A stretch of 50,523 nt of DNA, taken from positions 1-50,523 of the forward strand of contig CALWUW010000006.1 in the NCBI GenBank assembly GCA_944384815.1, read 5' to 3'. How positions within the stretch are numbered: the first letter of the stretch is position 1; each line of letters starts with the position of its first letter. Of this stretch, positions 17,518-26,975 are shown in pieces. A model generated the notes under the pieces. It did not search any database and was not told the origin of the DNA. It worked only from the letters and a program-made list of their open reading frames with translations. The position numbers and the translations under genes were made by a program. The stretch comes from an uncultured Clostridia bacterium. Its GTDB lineage: Bacteria; Bacillota; Clostridia; Oscillospirales; Acutalibacteraceae.

Positions 17518-18681
17518 TTATTCCGCCAAAAGCTCCCGAGCCAGCTGCTCCATAGCCGGCCGATCCGATTCCTTCATGGCAGAGCGCAGCGTTACCACCG
17601 TTTCGCAGATCTGCAAGTTTTTCATGCCTTCCAAATCGGCTTTCATGGCCTTGGCAGCCATGGGAGCCCATGTTCCGTTTTCCATCAGGCCAATCCGGCG
17701 GTTCTGGAAATTCTTCCCTTTCAAATGATGGAGAAACGCGTGCATGCAGGGGAAAACCTCTCCGTTATAGGTAGCGCCTGCCAAAAGAAGGGCGTTATAC
17801 CGGAAAGCATCCTCCACCGCTTCTGCCATATCATCCCGGGTCAGATCACAGAGGACCACCTTTTTCGCTCCGTTTTTCTCCAAAATCTCAGCCATTTCTT
17901 TGGCAGCCTGGGCCGTATGCCCGTGAATGGAGGCGTAGGCCACCAGCACGCCCTGATCTTCCGGCTGGTAGCTGCTCCAAATGGAGTACTTCTCCAGATA
18001 GTGCCCCAGATTTTCTTTCAGGATCGGGCCATGCAGCGGGCAGATCATACGAATATCCAGTCCTGCTGCCTTTTTCAGCAGTGCCTGCACCTGCGCGCCG
18101 TACTTTCCTACAATGTTAAAATAGTAGCGCCGGGCCTCACAGTCCCAATCTTCCTGGACGGAAAGAGCGCCGAATTTTCCAAACCCGTCCGCGGAGAACA
18201 GGATCTTCTCGCTCTTTTCATAGGCCACCATTACTTCCGGCCAATGCACCATAGGCGCCATAACAAACTGAAGGGTATGACTGCCCAGAGAAAGCTCGTC
18301 CCCTTCTTTTACCACAACGGAACGTCCGGAAAAATCCAAAGTAAAGAACTGGCCCATCATCTGGAACGTCTTGGCATTTCCCACCACTTTCATTTCCGGA
18401 TATTTTTCCGCCAGCGCCTGAATGTTGGCGGAATGATCCGGCTCCATATGGGAAACCACCAGATAATCCGGCGTTCTTCCGTTCAAAGCCTGTTCCAGAT
18501 TGGAAAGCCAGGGATCCCGGGCCCGGGCGTCCACGGTATCCATAACCGCTACCTTTTCATCCAAAATCACATAGGAATTATAGGAAACCCCATTGGGCAC
18601 CACATACTGACTTTCAAAAAGATCAATGTCCGTATCGTCTACACCGATATACAAAACCGAATCCGTAATTTTATTTTCCAT
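17518..18681 (-). CDS. fprA: Flavodiiron protein (FprA family A-type flavoprotein)
   Basis: Flavodiiron proteins reduce O2 (or NO) to harmless products in the cytosol of anaerobes. The 387 residues split into a beta-lactamase-like diiron domain and a C-terminal flavodoxin domain. Diiron ligands are visible as H78-x-E80-x-D82-H83 (HMEPDH), then the histidine of MVHWPEVM, the aspartate of SADGFGKFG and the histidine of CPLHGPI. The FMN domain begins VLVAYASIHGHTAQAAKEM near residue 255. AGGAGG precedes the start. It is transcribed alone from a good promoter and closed by a strong terminator. No rubredoxin gene is next to it. Confidence 0.95.
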   Translation of the reverse strand: MENKITDSVLYIGVDDTDIDLFESQYVVPNGVSYNSYVILDEKVAVMDTVDARARDPWLSNLEQALNGRTPDYLVVSHMEPDHSANIQALAEKYPEMKVVGNAKTFQMMGQFFTLDFSGRSVVVKEGDELSLGSHTLQFVMAPMVHWPEVMVAYEKSEKILFSADGFGKFGALSVQEDWDCEARRYYFNIVGKYGAQVQALLKKAAGLDIRMICPLHGPILKENLGHYLEKYSIWSSYQPEDQGVLVAYASIHGHTAQAAKEMAEILEKNGAKKVVLCDLTRDDMAEAVEDAFRYNALLLAGATYNGEVFPCMHAFLHHLKGKNFQNRRIGLMENGTWAPMAAKAMKADLEGMKNLQICETVVTLRSAMKESDRPAMEQLARELLAE

Positions 18682-18745
18682 TTTTCTTTCCTCCTGACAA
18701 TGCCGGGGAAATTCCCATTCCCTGCGCAGATTTTTTCACCCTGTC

Positions 18746-18774
18746 ACTATACCACAAACCACCGGTTTTTTCAA
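18746..18774 (-). promoter_or_regulatory. Promoter of the flavodiiron gene
   Basis: On the minus strand TTGAAA (18769-18774) and TATAGT (18746-18751) are 17 bp apart, about 65 bp before the start codon. Confidence 0.75.
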
Positions 18775-18873
18775 TTTCCAAACTGCCGGAAGTTTCCCCG
18801 GATCCGAACGGCTTTTTTCCGCTCCTGCACAGAAATTTTACGGTTGGCCCTCCCTTTCTTCACCCAGTCACTT

Positions 18874-19398
18874 CTACGGAAGCTCCGGGCGCCAATCCGG
18901 GGCATATTCCTCCCGGATCAAACAATATGGGCATCCGTACTGCAGGCAAGCTTCCTGATTTTTCCGGTTTTCTTCCAGCATCTTCTCCATGGAGCAGGCC
19001 CCGTCCTCCAAACGGTCCTCGATTACATTGGCATATTTCAAAATGTCCCCATACCGGTTCCGAATATACTCCTCATGAAACACCAGGCACAAAAAACGGA
19101 TCTGCTCCCGGTATTCCGGGGGAAAATCCTCCTTATAAGAAAAAGGAATGTAACAGCCTTCTACAATTAGATTCTGCCCATTTTCCACCGCTGTCTTGAC
19201 CATTTCCCGGACGATGGGCCAAAGATATGCCGTCAGTTCCTCATCCGGGCTTTCCGGCGTCAAAGGACAATGCCCGCTGCGGATCAGCCCCATTTTCAAA
19301 TGGTCGATGGAAAAATACGGCCAATGATACCGCTCTAAAAGTTTTTGAGCCAGATTGGTTTTGCCCGTGTGGGTCCCGCCTGCCAACAACAGAACCAT
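18874..19398 (-). CDS. P-loop ATPase / small-molecule kinase-like protein
   Basis: The start at 19398 (MVLLLAGGTHTGKTNLA) is chosen for a GGGGAGG site 8 bp upstream; the frame is open for 13 further codons. The 174-residue protein has a Walker A motif GGTHTGKT at residues 6-13 and is the size of an adenylate-kinase-like or 2-phosphoglycerate-kinase-like enzyme. A likely acidic base follows in FSIDHLKMGLIRSG, and NLIVEGCYIP fits a Walker B-like strand. The C-terminal half has CPYC and several acidic helices. The substrate cannot be told. It lies between the flavodiiron gene and gap; both neighbours seem to have their own signals. Confidence 0.75.
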   Translation of the reverse strand: MVLLLAGGTHTGKTNLAQKLLERYHWPYFSIDHLKMGLIRSGHCPLTPESPDEELTAYLWPIVREMVKTAVENGQNLIVEGCYIPFSYKEDFPPEYREQIRFLCLVFHEEYIRNRYGDILKYANVIEDRLEDGACSMEKMLEENRKNQEACLQYGCPYCLIREEYAPDWRPELP

Positions 19399-19493
19399 AT
19401 GATTTTCCTCCCCTGTTTTGCTTTGCCGTGAATCCATACGGAAAAAGCGGCCCGCCCGAAGGCAAAGCCGCTTCTCGTTTTCTCTGAAGTCTT

Positions 19494-19530
19494 ATCGCTG
19501 TGCTTAGTACTTAGTACTTAACACTTAATA
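19494..19530. repeat. Tandem repeat, CTTAGTA, five units
   Basis: Five 7-bp units run directly up to the gap stop: CTTAGTA, CTTAGTA, CTTAACA, CTTAATA, CTTAGAT. This is the tidiest member of the family of degenerate spacer repeats in the window. Confidence 0.8.
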
Positions 19531-19531
19531 C

Positions 19532-20620
<1,089 letters not shown>

Positions 20621-20689
20621 GTAGGCTGATATAATTTTAACGGAGTTTTTGAAATTTTTTCCTCTGCCGAAGGATTTTTCCGGCTGTTT

Positions 20690-21499
20690 TCACGCTTCTT
20701 CCCGCGCCCTGCGGTTTTCTTCCAGCCGCACCGCCCATAAAACAGCCAGCGTAAACGGAAGCAATCCCAAGTTCAGCAGATGCAGGCTGGCCGAAAAAGC
20801 ACTGCTCAGCTCTTTTCCCAGAAGCGTCAGGACAAACGCCGGCAGCGCCGTTACGGAAGCCAGCAGCACCGCCGGAAACCCATAGCGGTAGATTCCCGCC
20901 GGGCCCTCCGTTCCCGTGAGATATTTAGCCAGAGAGAAAAGGAACAGAAGAAAGAATACCACCGTGCAGGTATCGTAAAAATTCTCCACACCGTTGACTG
21001 CGGCTGTGTATGTGATAAACATGGCGATCAGGCAGATACAGCCCCACAGGGAAGGGATCAGCCCTAAAAGAGGACACGCTCCCAAAAAATTTTTCCCCAC
21101 AGCCATCCCGTAGGCCAAGCACAGAAATACGCCGCCGGTTGCCAGCCCCACCACGGACAAAACCCGGTTTATGATCTCATTTCCCACACAAGGCTCTCCG
21201 AAAAGGCTGTAAAGCCCCTGCCCGGCAAAAAGAAGCCCGGCCAAAACTCCCCCGGCGGCTCCCGGCAGACTTTTCAGCACCGGCAGACTTTCTTCCGGCG
21301 TTTTTCTTTCCTTGCGGCAGAGCCAAAAAAACAGCAGGATGCCTACGATCAAAAGCCCTGTAAGCAGATACGAGGTCAGTTTTTCATCCGTGTAAAAGCC
21401 CGTTTCTCCGTCCACCAGAAAAATCTGCTGCAAAAGCCGCAGCGGAAAAATCAGCAGCCACGCCGCCCAAAACACCGGCCAGATCCGTTCTTCTTTCAT
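20690..21499 (-). CDS. Polytopic membrane protein of unknown function
   Basis: The 269 residues are dominated by about eight hydrophobic segments (roughly 9-29, 44-62, 82-100, 113-134, 142-165, 178-193, 210-230 and 240-258), with charged loops and a basic-acidic end (RLEENRRAREEA). No transporter or enzyme signature is recognised. A GAGGCGG site precedes the start. It stands alone between gap and the citrate synthase gene. Codon use and composition match the core genome, so it is a real but uncharacterised integral membrane protein. Confidence 0.75.
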   Translation of the reverse strand: MKEERIWPVFWAAWLLIFPLRLLQQIFLVDGETGFYTDEKLTSYLLTGLLIVGILLFFWLCRKERKTPEESLPVLKSLPGAAGGVLAGLLFAGQGLYSLFGEPCVGNEIINRVLSVVGLATGGVFLCLAYGMAVGKNFLGACPLLGLIPSLWGCICLIAMFITYTAAVNGVENFYDTCTVVFFLLFLFSLAKYLTGTEGPAGIYRYGFPAVLLASVTALPAFVLTLLGKELSSAFSASLHLLNLGLLPFTLAVLWAVRLEENRRAREEA

Positions 21500-21695
21500 A
21501 TATCCGCCTCTTTTTCTTTATGTCTTATGCAGATTCCGTTTTCACATCCGGAAAAAAACGGAAACAATTGAATTTCATTATACCGTAAACCCGGAAAAAT
21601 GTATAGGGTAATAGGGTATCTTTCTCCGTTTCTTGGGGTCTACGGTTTTCCTGTTCTGCAGTTCTCCGGGGCCTCCGGAGAACTCCATCTCTTTT

Positions 21696-23063
21696 TTACC
21701 TCTGAGACAAAGGTACATACGGTTTATTTTTGGAAAGGGAACGGTATGCCGGGCGGATGATCCGATGGCCGGTTTCCAGTTCTTCGATCCGATGGGCACA
21801 CCAGCCCGCCACCCGGGAAACCGCAAACAATGGCGTATACAGGTCCTCCGGGATTCCCAGCATCCGATACACCAGCCCGGAGTAAAAGTCCACATTGGCA
21901 CAAACCGCCCTGCCGTCCCCTTTTTCCCGGGCAAACACCTGGGGTGCCAACCGCTCCACCTGCTCAAACAGCCGGAATACGTCCCCCATTCCCCGGCTTT
22001 CCGCCATGCTGCGGGCTTCTTCCCGCAGAAGCACCGCCCGGGGATCGGAAAGGGTATACACCGCGTGGCCGATGCCATACAAAAGCCCGCTTCCGTCCCC
22101 CGCTTTTCCCCGGAGGATCTTCTCCAGATATGCCCCGATCTCCTCCGGGTCCTGCCAGCATCGCACGTTTTCCATCAAGTCTTCCATCATGGTCATTACC
22201 TGGTGATTGGCCCCGCCGTGGAGGGGACCTTTCAGAGAACCGATGGCCGCCGCCATAGCGGAATAAATATCCGTTCCCGTAGAGGTAAGGACCCGGACGG
22301 TAAACGTGCTGTTATTTCCTCCTCCATGCTCCGCGTGCAGGATCATGCAAAGATCCAAAAGGCGGGCTTCTTCCGGGGTAAATTGCCGGTCCGGCCGGAT
22401 GGCGTTCAAAATGGCCTCCGCCGTGGAATGCCGGGGATCCGTAGGATGAAAATACATGCTCTCCCGGTCATAGTGCCGGCGTTTCACCTGATAAGCATAG
22501 CTCATGATCAAGGGCAGCCGAGCCAAAAGGCCCACAGACTGCCGCAAATTGTTCTCCAGCGTCTCTTCCTCAGGATTTTCGTCATAGGAGTACAGCGCCA
22601 GCACCGAACGGGCCAGTTTATTCATAATGTTCCGGGAAGGCGCTTTGATGATCATATCCTCCGCAAAGTAAGGGGGAAGATCCCGGCTTTCATTGAGCAA
22701 ACGGGAAAAATCCTCCAGCTGCCGGGCATGGGGCAGCCTCCCGGAAAGCAGCAGCCAGGCTGTTTCTTCATAACCGAAACGGTGTTCCTTTATGCAGCCC
22801 TCCACCAAATCCCGCACATCCACGCCCCGGTATGTAAGCTTGCCCTGATCGGGGATCCGCTCCCCGTCGTCGATCAAATAGCCGTGCACGTTGCAGATGC
22901 GGGTCAGCCCGGCCATAACGCCGGTGCCGTCGGGATTGCGAAGGCCCCGTTTCACATTGTAAAGATCATATTTTTCCAGAGGAATTCCATTGTGTTCCCG
23001 AAATTCCCGGCAAAGCTCCTGAAGGGTTCCTGTTTCCGGAGTTTTTTCATCCATTGGCTGCAT
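21696..23063 (-). CDS. Citrate synthase
   Basis: Citrate synthase joins acetyl-CoA and oxaloacetate, feeding 2-oxoglutarate and glutamate synthesis in an anaerobe. The 455 residues are of the Clostridia type with a longer N-terminal part. The catalytic histidines are seen in MILHAEHGGGNNSTFT and GPLHGGANHQVM, and the catalytic Asp region near VDFYSGLVYRMLGIP with the CoA/citrate arginine end SRVAGWCAHRIEEL. AGGAGG lies 6 bp before the start at 23063. It is monocistronic in this window, with no aconitase or isocitrate dehydrogenase beside it. Confidence 0.96.
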   Translation of the reverse strand: MQPMDEKTPETGTLQELCREFREHNGIPLEKYDLYNVKRGLRNPDGTGVMAGLTRICNVHGYLIDDGERIPDQGKLTYRGVDVRDLVEGCIKEHRFGYEETAWLLLSGRLPHARQLEDFSRLLNESRDLPPYFAEDMIIKAPSRNIMNKLARSVLALYSYDENPEEETLENNLRQSVGLLARLPLIMSYAYQVKRRHYDRESMYFHPTDPRHSTAEAILNAIRPDRQFTPEEARLLDLCMILHAEHGGGNNSTFTVRVLTSTGTDIYSAMAAAIGSLKGPLHGGANHQVMTMMEDLMENVRCWQDPEEIGAYLEKILRGKAGDGSGLLYGIGHAVYTLSDPRAVLLREEARSMAESRGMGDVFRLFEQVERLAPQVFAREKGDGRAVCANVDFYSGLVYRMLGIPEDLYTPLFAVSRVAGWCAHRIEELETGHRIIRPAYRSLSKNKPYVPLSQR

Positions 23064-23104
23064 ACCATTCCTCCTGTTCTGTCAAAAGTCCTTGGCTGTG
23101 TCCT

Positions 23105-23134
23105 ATTGTAGCCCCCTTTCCGGCCCAATGTCAA
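23105..23134 (-). promoter_or_regulatory. Promoter of the citrate synthase gene
   Basis: On the minus strand a perfect TTGACA (23129-23134) and TACAAT (23105-23110) are 18 bp apart, about 40 bp before the start. Confidence 0.8.
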
Positions 23135-23354
23135 CGAAAAGGGGAGAGCTTTCCCGCCGGGGCTTGCAAGGTCTTACATTGTATGGGGAAGCACAATCCG
23201 GTATTCTTCCCTTTTTCCTTCCCCTTGGCATACTTTTTGTCCCGTTCCTATACATATGGAAAAAGGATAATCCGTTTTTCTCCATTTTCAGGATAAATCC
23301 AAGACCCCGCCGGGGCTCGGCCAGGGGGCCAAAGACATGGAAGGAGAACAAATT

Positions 23355-24374
23355 ATGAAAGAAAAATGTATTCTGGGGATCTCTTTTTTTCTGGCGCTTT
23401 TGCTGCTTCCCCTGCTGGCTTTATCCGTTCCCCGGCAGCCTTCTCTCTCTTCTTCGGAAAGCAGCTCCCGGGATGAACCGGCCTCCTCCCAGGAAAGCTC
23501 CGCGCCCGCCGGGGAAGGCACGGAAGATGTCTTCCGGATTCTGGACACTTCCACAGACACCGTTCTGGAAGTGAACCGAATGGATTTCCTCCGGGGAGCC
23601 GCCGCCGCGGAAATGCCCCTTTCCTTCGAGACCCAAGCGCTTTGCGCACAAATGGTGGCTTCCTACACCTATTACGGCCGTCTGCGGGAAAACGCCCGAA
23701 AAAATCCCGATCCGGCGCTGAAGGGGGCAGACTTCTCCGCCAACATTCAGAACTGGGAAAAATACACCACCAAGGAGCAGATGGAAGAACGGTGGGGCGA
23801 CCAATTTTCGGAATACTTTGAAAAACTTACCCAGGCGGCGGAAGAAGTGCAGGGGCTGGCTCTCACCTATGAAGGGGAATGGATCGACGCCACCTACTAT
23901 GCCATTTCCGCCGGCACAACAGAAAACGCCAAGGACATCTGGGGCGGAGATCTTCCCTATCTGACAGCGGTGGCCAGCCCGGGAGACGCGCTGGCGCCGG
24001 GCTACAGAACTACGGAAGTTTTCTCTTCCCAGGAACTCCAGGAAGCCCTTTCCGCCTCTTTTTCCGATCTTTCTTTTTCCCAATCCCCGGAAGAATGGCT
24101 GGGGGATATGACCCGCAGCGCCTCCGGTTCCGTTCTTTCCGCAGAAGTTTGCGGGCAAACTCTCCCCGGAGAACAGCTGCGCTGGGCCCTGGGGCTTCGT
24201 TCGCAGAATTTTACCGTCCGTTTTCAGGAAGACAGCTTCACCTTTACTGTGCTGGGATACGGCCACGGGGTGGGCATGAGCCAGACCGGCGCCCAGCAAA
24301 TGGCCAAGCAGGGCGCTTCCTTCCGGGAAATCCTCAGCTGGTACTATCCCGGCACCCGGCTTTCCCCGGTATAA
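23355..24374 (+). CDS. spoIID: SpoIID/LytB-domain protein (stage II sporulation protein D)
   Basis: SpoIID is a membrane-anchored lytic transglycosylase that trims septal peptidoglycan during forespore engulfment. The 339-residue form starts at 23355 after AAGGAGA; an ATG at 23337 is within that site. One N-terminal membrane segment (about residues 6-27) is followed by a Ser-rich linker and the SpoIID domain from EVNRMDFLRGAAAAEMP, with the family's closing block YGHGVGMSQTGAQQMAKQG and ILSWYYPGTRL. It points to a spore former. In sporulating species this gene is under sigma-E; I could not see a convincing sigma-E promoter here. Confidence 0.92.
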   Translation: MKEKCILGISFFLALLLLPLLALSVPRQPSLSSSESSSRDEPASSQESSAPAGEGTEDVFRILDTSTDTVLEVNRMDFLRGAAAAEMPLSFETQALCAQMVASYTYYGRLRENARKNPDPALKGADFSANIQNWEKYTTKEQMEERWGDQFSEYFEKLTQAAEEVQGLALTYEGEWIDATYYAISAGTTENAKDIWGGDLPYLTAVASPGDALAPGYRTTEVFSSQELQEALSASFSDLSFSQSPEEWLGDMTRSASGSVLSAEVCGQTLPGEQLRWALGLRSQNFTVRFQEDSFTFTVLGYGHGVGMSQTGAQQMAKQGASFREILSWYYPGTRLSPV

Positions 24375-24414
24375 TGCCGGCCCACGAGGGAGCGGATTCC
24401 CTTTTCTCCGGCTA

Positions 24415-24443
24415 TTGACAAGGAAATTTTCCCTCGCTACAAT
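24415..24443 (+). promoter_or_regulatory. Promoter of the CsoR-type repressor gene
   Basis: A perfect TTGACA (24415-24420) and TACAAT (24438-24443) are 17 bp apart, about 47 bp before the start. Confidence 0.85.
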
Positions 24444-24490
24444 GAAGGCAATGACCCCGGCATGGTTTCGGGAAGCACAGGGAGGAACCT

Positions 24491-24766
24491 ATGAAACAGT
24501 GTATGGACGAAGCCAACCTTCACAGACGGCTGAAAAAAATCATCGGGCAGGTGCAGGCCATTGACCGTATGGTGGAAGAAGATATTCCCTGTGAGGATAT
24601 TCTGGCCCAGGTGAACGCCGCCAAATCCGCCTTGCACAAGGTGGGGCAAGTGATCCTGGAAGGGCATATCCGCCACTGCGTGCGGGACGGTATCCAGCAT
24701 GGCGACGCGGACAAAACCATTGAAAGCTTTACAAAAGCCGTGGAACGGTTTTCCAATCTTTCCTGA
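24491..24766 (+). CDS. csoR: CsoR-family metal-sensing repressor
   Basis: The 91-residue all-helical protein belongs to the CsoR/RcnR/FrmR (DUF156) family of repressors that leave DNA when they bind metal. The Cu(I)-type ligand set is present with exact family spacing: C34 (IPCEDIL), H59 and C63 (LEGHIRHCV). The N-terminal helix HRRLKKIIGQVQAIDRMVEE is the usual DNA-contacting region. It has its own promoter and terminator and lies just upstream of a P1B ATPase whose promoter carries a candidate operator, so control of that pump is likely. The ligand set favours copper, although the pump lacks the usual copper motif. Confidence 0.92.
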   Translation: MKQCMDEANLHRRLKKIIGQVQAIDRMVEEDIPCEDILAQVNAAKSALHKVGQVILEGHIRHCVRDGIQHGDADKTIESFTKAVERFSNLS

Positions 24767-24773
24767 TGCAGGC

Positions 24774-24801
24774 AGCCCCTTGGAAAAACAAGGGGCTTTT
24801 T
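24774..24801 (+). terminator. Terminator of csoR
   Basis: AGCCCCTT (24774-24781) pairs with AAGGGGCT (24790-24797), followed by five T. Confidence 0.88.
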
Positions 24802-24813
24802 CCATGAAAAGCA

Positions 24814-24860
24814 TTGACAAGGCTGGGAAATGTTTCTATTATATACCCATACCCGTATAT
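24814..24860 (+). promoter_or_regulatory. P1B-ATPase promoter with candidate CsoR operator
   Basis: A perfect TTGACA (24814-24819) and TATTAT (24837-24842) are 17 bp apart. Overlapping the -10 and start site is an inverted repeat ATATAC-N8-GTATAT (24841-24860) enclosing two ATACCC words. AT-flanked C/G tracts of this kind are typical of CsoR operators, so repression by the neighbouring CsoR is inferred. Confidence 0.7.
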
Positions 24861-24876
24861 GTATAAGGAGGCTTGT

Positions 24877-26763
24877 ATGGATCGTTTGGAAAAGCTCCTG
24901 GAATGGGGCGGCATAAAAAAAGACATTGTATTGTTGATTGTATCCGGGCTTTGCCTTCTGGTAAGCCTTTTTCCGTTTTCCCCTTTGCCGGTGGATCCCG
25001 CCTGGGTAGCGATCCTGCTTTGCGGCATCCCCATTGTGCTGGAAGCCTGTATCGGGCTGATCACCCGGCTGGATATAAAGGCGGACGTATTGGTTTCCCT
25101 GGCTCTGATCGCCTCTGTGATCACCGGCGAGATCTTCGCCGCAGGAGAGATCGCCTTCATTATGCAGTTGGGCGCCCTTCTGGAAGATCTTACAGTGGCC
25201 AAAGCCCAAGCCGGAATTGAAAAGCTGGTTCGCCTGACGCCGCAAACCGCCCGGATCCTTCGGGACGGCAAGGAGCTTCTTTGCCCGGCGGAGCAGGTAG
25301 TGATGGGGGATCGCCTTCGGGTTCTCCCCGGAGAAACCATTCCTGTGGACGGCGTGCTTCTTTCCGGGCAAACCTCCGTGGATCAATCCGTGGTCACTGG
25401 GGAATCCCTTCCTGTGGACAAGGAAGCCGGAGATCCGCTGTTCAGCGGAACGGTGAACCAATTCGGAGCTTTCGAAATGCAGGCTACGAAAGTGGGTGCG
25501 GACAGCTCCCTGCAGCGGATGATCCGGCTGGTGCAATCCGCCGACGCGGGAAAAGCGAAAATCGTCAGCCTGGCGGACCGCTGGGCCACCTGGATCGTGG
25601 TGGCGGCTTTAACAGCGGCGGCGCTGACCTGGCTATTTTCCGGGGAGATTCTCCGGGCTGTGACCATTCTTGTAGTATTCTGCCCCTGCGCTTTGGTGCT
25701 GGCCACCCCCACGGCCATTATGGCCGCCATCGGGAACGCCACCCGGCATCACTTTTTAGTGCGCCAGGGAGACGCGCTGGAGCGCTTATCCAAGGTAACC
25801 GTGCTGGCTTTTGACAAAACCGGCACATTGACCCGTGGAAAGCCCCGGGTGGAAGCGGTAAAAAGCTGCCTTCCTTCTTTAAGCCGGCAGGAGCTTTTTT
25901 CCCTGGCAGCCTGTGGAGAGCTGCTTTCGGAGCACCCTTTGGGGAAAGCCGTGGTGGAGTCTTACCGGGCCGAAGCGCAAGAATCTCCTGAAGAGCCCCA
26001 GCAATTCCGAATGCTGCCGGGGCGGGGTGTGGAAGCCCAGGTAGGCAGGCGCCGCATTCTGGCGGGGAACCTTTCCCTTCTGGAGGAATCCGGTGTCTCC
26101 TGCCGGGAGGGAGCCAAAGAGGCAGCGCCTTTTGCCCAAACCGGATGCACCCTGATCTATGTAGCCGTAGACGGCGTTTTTGCAGGCTTTTTGGCGCTGG
26201 CGGACTCTCTTCGTCCGGAAAGCCCCTCCATGATCCGGCGGCTTTTGGCGAAAGGTCTGCGCCCTGTGCTGCTGACCGGGGATCATACGGACACGGCCCG
26301 TACCATTGCTGAAAAACTGGAGATTCCTTCCTTTTATTCCAACTGCCTGCCGGAGGATAAGCTGCTGCACATCCGGCAATGGCAATCTTCCGGAGAAACC
26401 GTCTGCATGATCGGAGACGGAATCAACGACGCTCCGGCTTTAAAAGCGGCGGACACAGGAATCGCCATGGGCGGCGTAGGCAGCGACATCGCCATGGATG
26501 CGGCGGATATGGTTCTGGTAGGAGACGCCGTGGAAGAGCTGCCCCATCTTTTGGAGCTCTCCCGACATATGATGACCGTGATTCGCTGCAATTTGACCTT
26601 TTCCATGGTTCTGAACTTTCTGGCGGTGTTTTTGGCCATGGCCGGTCTTCTGAATCCTGTCATGGGTGCTTTGGTCCACAACGCCGGCTCCGTTTTAGTG
26701 ATCCTTAACTCCGCTTTTCTCCTTCGTTGGAAACGAAAAGCAAACAAGCAGCCAGAAAATTGA
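24877..26763 (+). CDS. Heavy-metal P1B-type ATPase (efflux pump)
   Basis: The 628-residue form starts at 24877 ([12 protein letters not shown]), after AAGGAGG. It is an integral membrane pump that uses ATP to export metal ions. There is no N-terminal HMA metal-binding domain. The TGES actuator motif lies in [10 protein letters not shown], the membrane CPC ion motif at C269-P-C271, the phosphorylated D313 in [10 protein letters not shown], the SEHPLG nucleotide motif, and [14 protein letters not shown] as the hinge. The final membrane pair reads [20 protein letters not shown], not the MxxSS of Cu(I) pumps nor the D-G of typical Zn/Cd pumps, so the metal is not assignable by motif. It sits under a CsoR-like operator and ends at a strong terminator. 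Confidence 0.94.
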   Translation: MDRLEKLLEWGGIKKDIVLLIVSGLCLLVSLFPFSPLPVDPAWVAILLCGIPIVLEACIGLITRLDIKADVLVSLALIASVITGEIFAAGEIAFIMQLGALLEDLTVAKAQAGIEKLVRLTPQTARILRDGKELLCPAEQVVMGDRLRVLPGETIPVDGVLLSGQTSVDQSVVTGESLPVDKEAGDPLFSGTVNQFGAFEMQATKVGADSSLQRMIRLVQSADAGKAKIVSLADRWATWIVVAALTAAALTWLFSGEILRAVTILVVFCPCALVLATPTAIMAAIGNATRHHFLVRQGDALERLSKVTVLAFDKTGTLTRGKPRVEAVKSCLPSLSRQELFSLAACGELLSEHPLGKAVVESYRAEAQESPEEPQQFRMLPGRGVEAQVGRRRILAGNLSLLEESGVSCREGAKEAAPFAQTGCTLIYVAVDGVFAGFLALADSLRPESPSMIRRLLAKGLRPVLLTGDHTDTARTIAEKLEIPSFYSNCLPEDKLLHIRQWQSSGETVCMIGDGINDAPALKAADTGIAMGGVGSDIAMDAADMVLVGDAVEELPHLLELSRHMMTVIRCNLTFSMVLNFLAVFLAMAGLLNPVMGALVHNAGSVLVILNSAFLLRWKRKANKQPEN

Positions 26764-26773
26764 CCCTGTAATG

Positions 26774-26812
26774 AAAAAGAGAAGCGGCAGGATGTCCTGC
26801 CGCTTCTCTTTG
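26774..26812. terminator. Strong bidirectional terminator between the ATPase and ptsI
   Basis: A 17-bp perfect stem, AAAGAGAAGCGGCAGGA (26776-26792) with its complement (26795-26811), has a 2-nt loop and an A-run before it and T after it. The ATPase and ptsI converge on it. Confidence 0.9.
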
Positions 26813-26815
26813 TAT

Positions 26816-26975
26816 GGCCATATGGGCATATGTATGTAGGCCTGCATATCTGCGTTTTTCGCTTCCTGCCCAGCTGTGAGCCTGTGAGCCTGTGGCCTGT
26901 GGGCGACAGGCGGCGGCTTGCGGGCAGCAGCCGGTGGATGGTGGACAGTGGCCGGTGGCCGGTGTTTGGCAGCCT
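26816..26975. repeat. Degenerate repeat spacer (ATATGGGC, TGTGAGCC, GGTGGCCGG words)
   Basis: The stretch changes word as it goes: CATATGGGCATATGTATG, then CTGTGAGC / CTGTGAGC / CTGTGGCC / TGTGGGCGACAGG, then GGTGGATGGTGGACAGTGG and CCGGTGGCCGGTG. It lies between the bidirectional terminator and the ptsI stop and contains no gene. Confidence 0.6.

Noticed and set aside
23163-23336. Sigma-E promoter for spoIID.
   Set aside because: Elements such as CATACTTT and GTATTC are present but their spacing does not fit the sigma-E pattern.
24814-24876. Longer N-terminus for the P1B ATPase.
   Set aside because: The apparent start codon is the first T of the TTGACA -35 box; the ribosome site and promoter both support 24877.
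26816-26975. Possible small CRISPR-like array.
   Set aside because: The words are 7-9 bp and drift continuously; there are no constant repeats of 24-37 bp, no unique spacers and no cas genes in the window.
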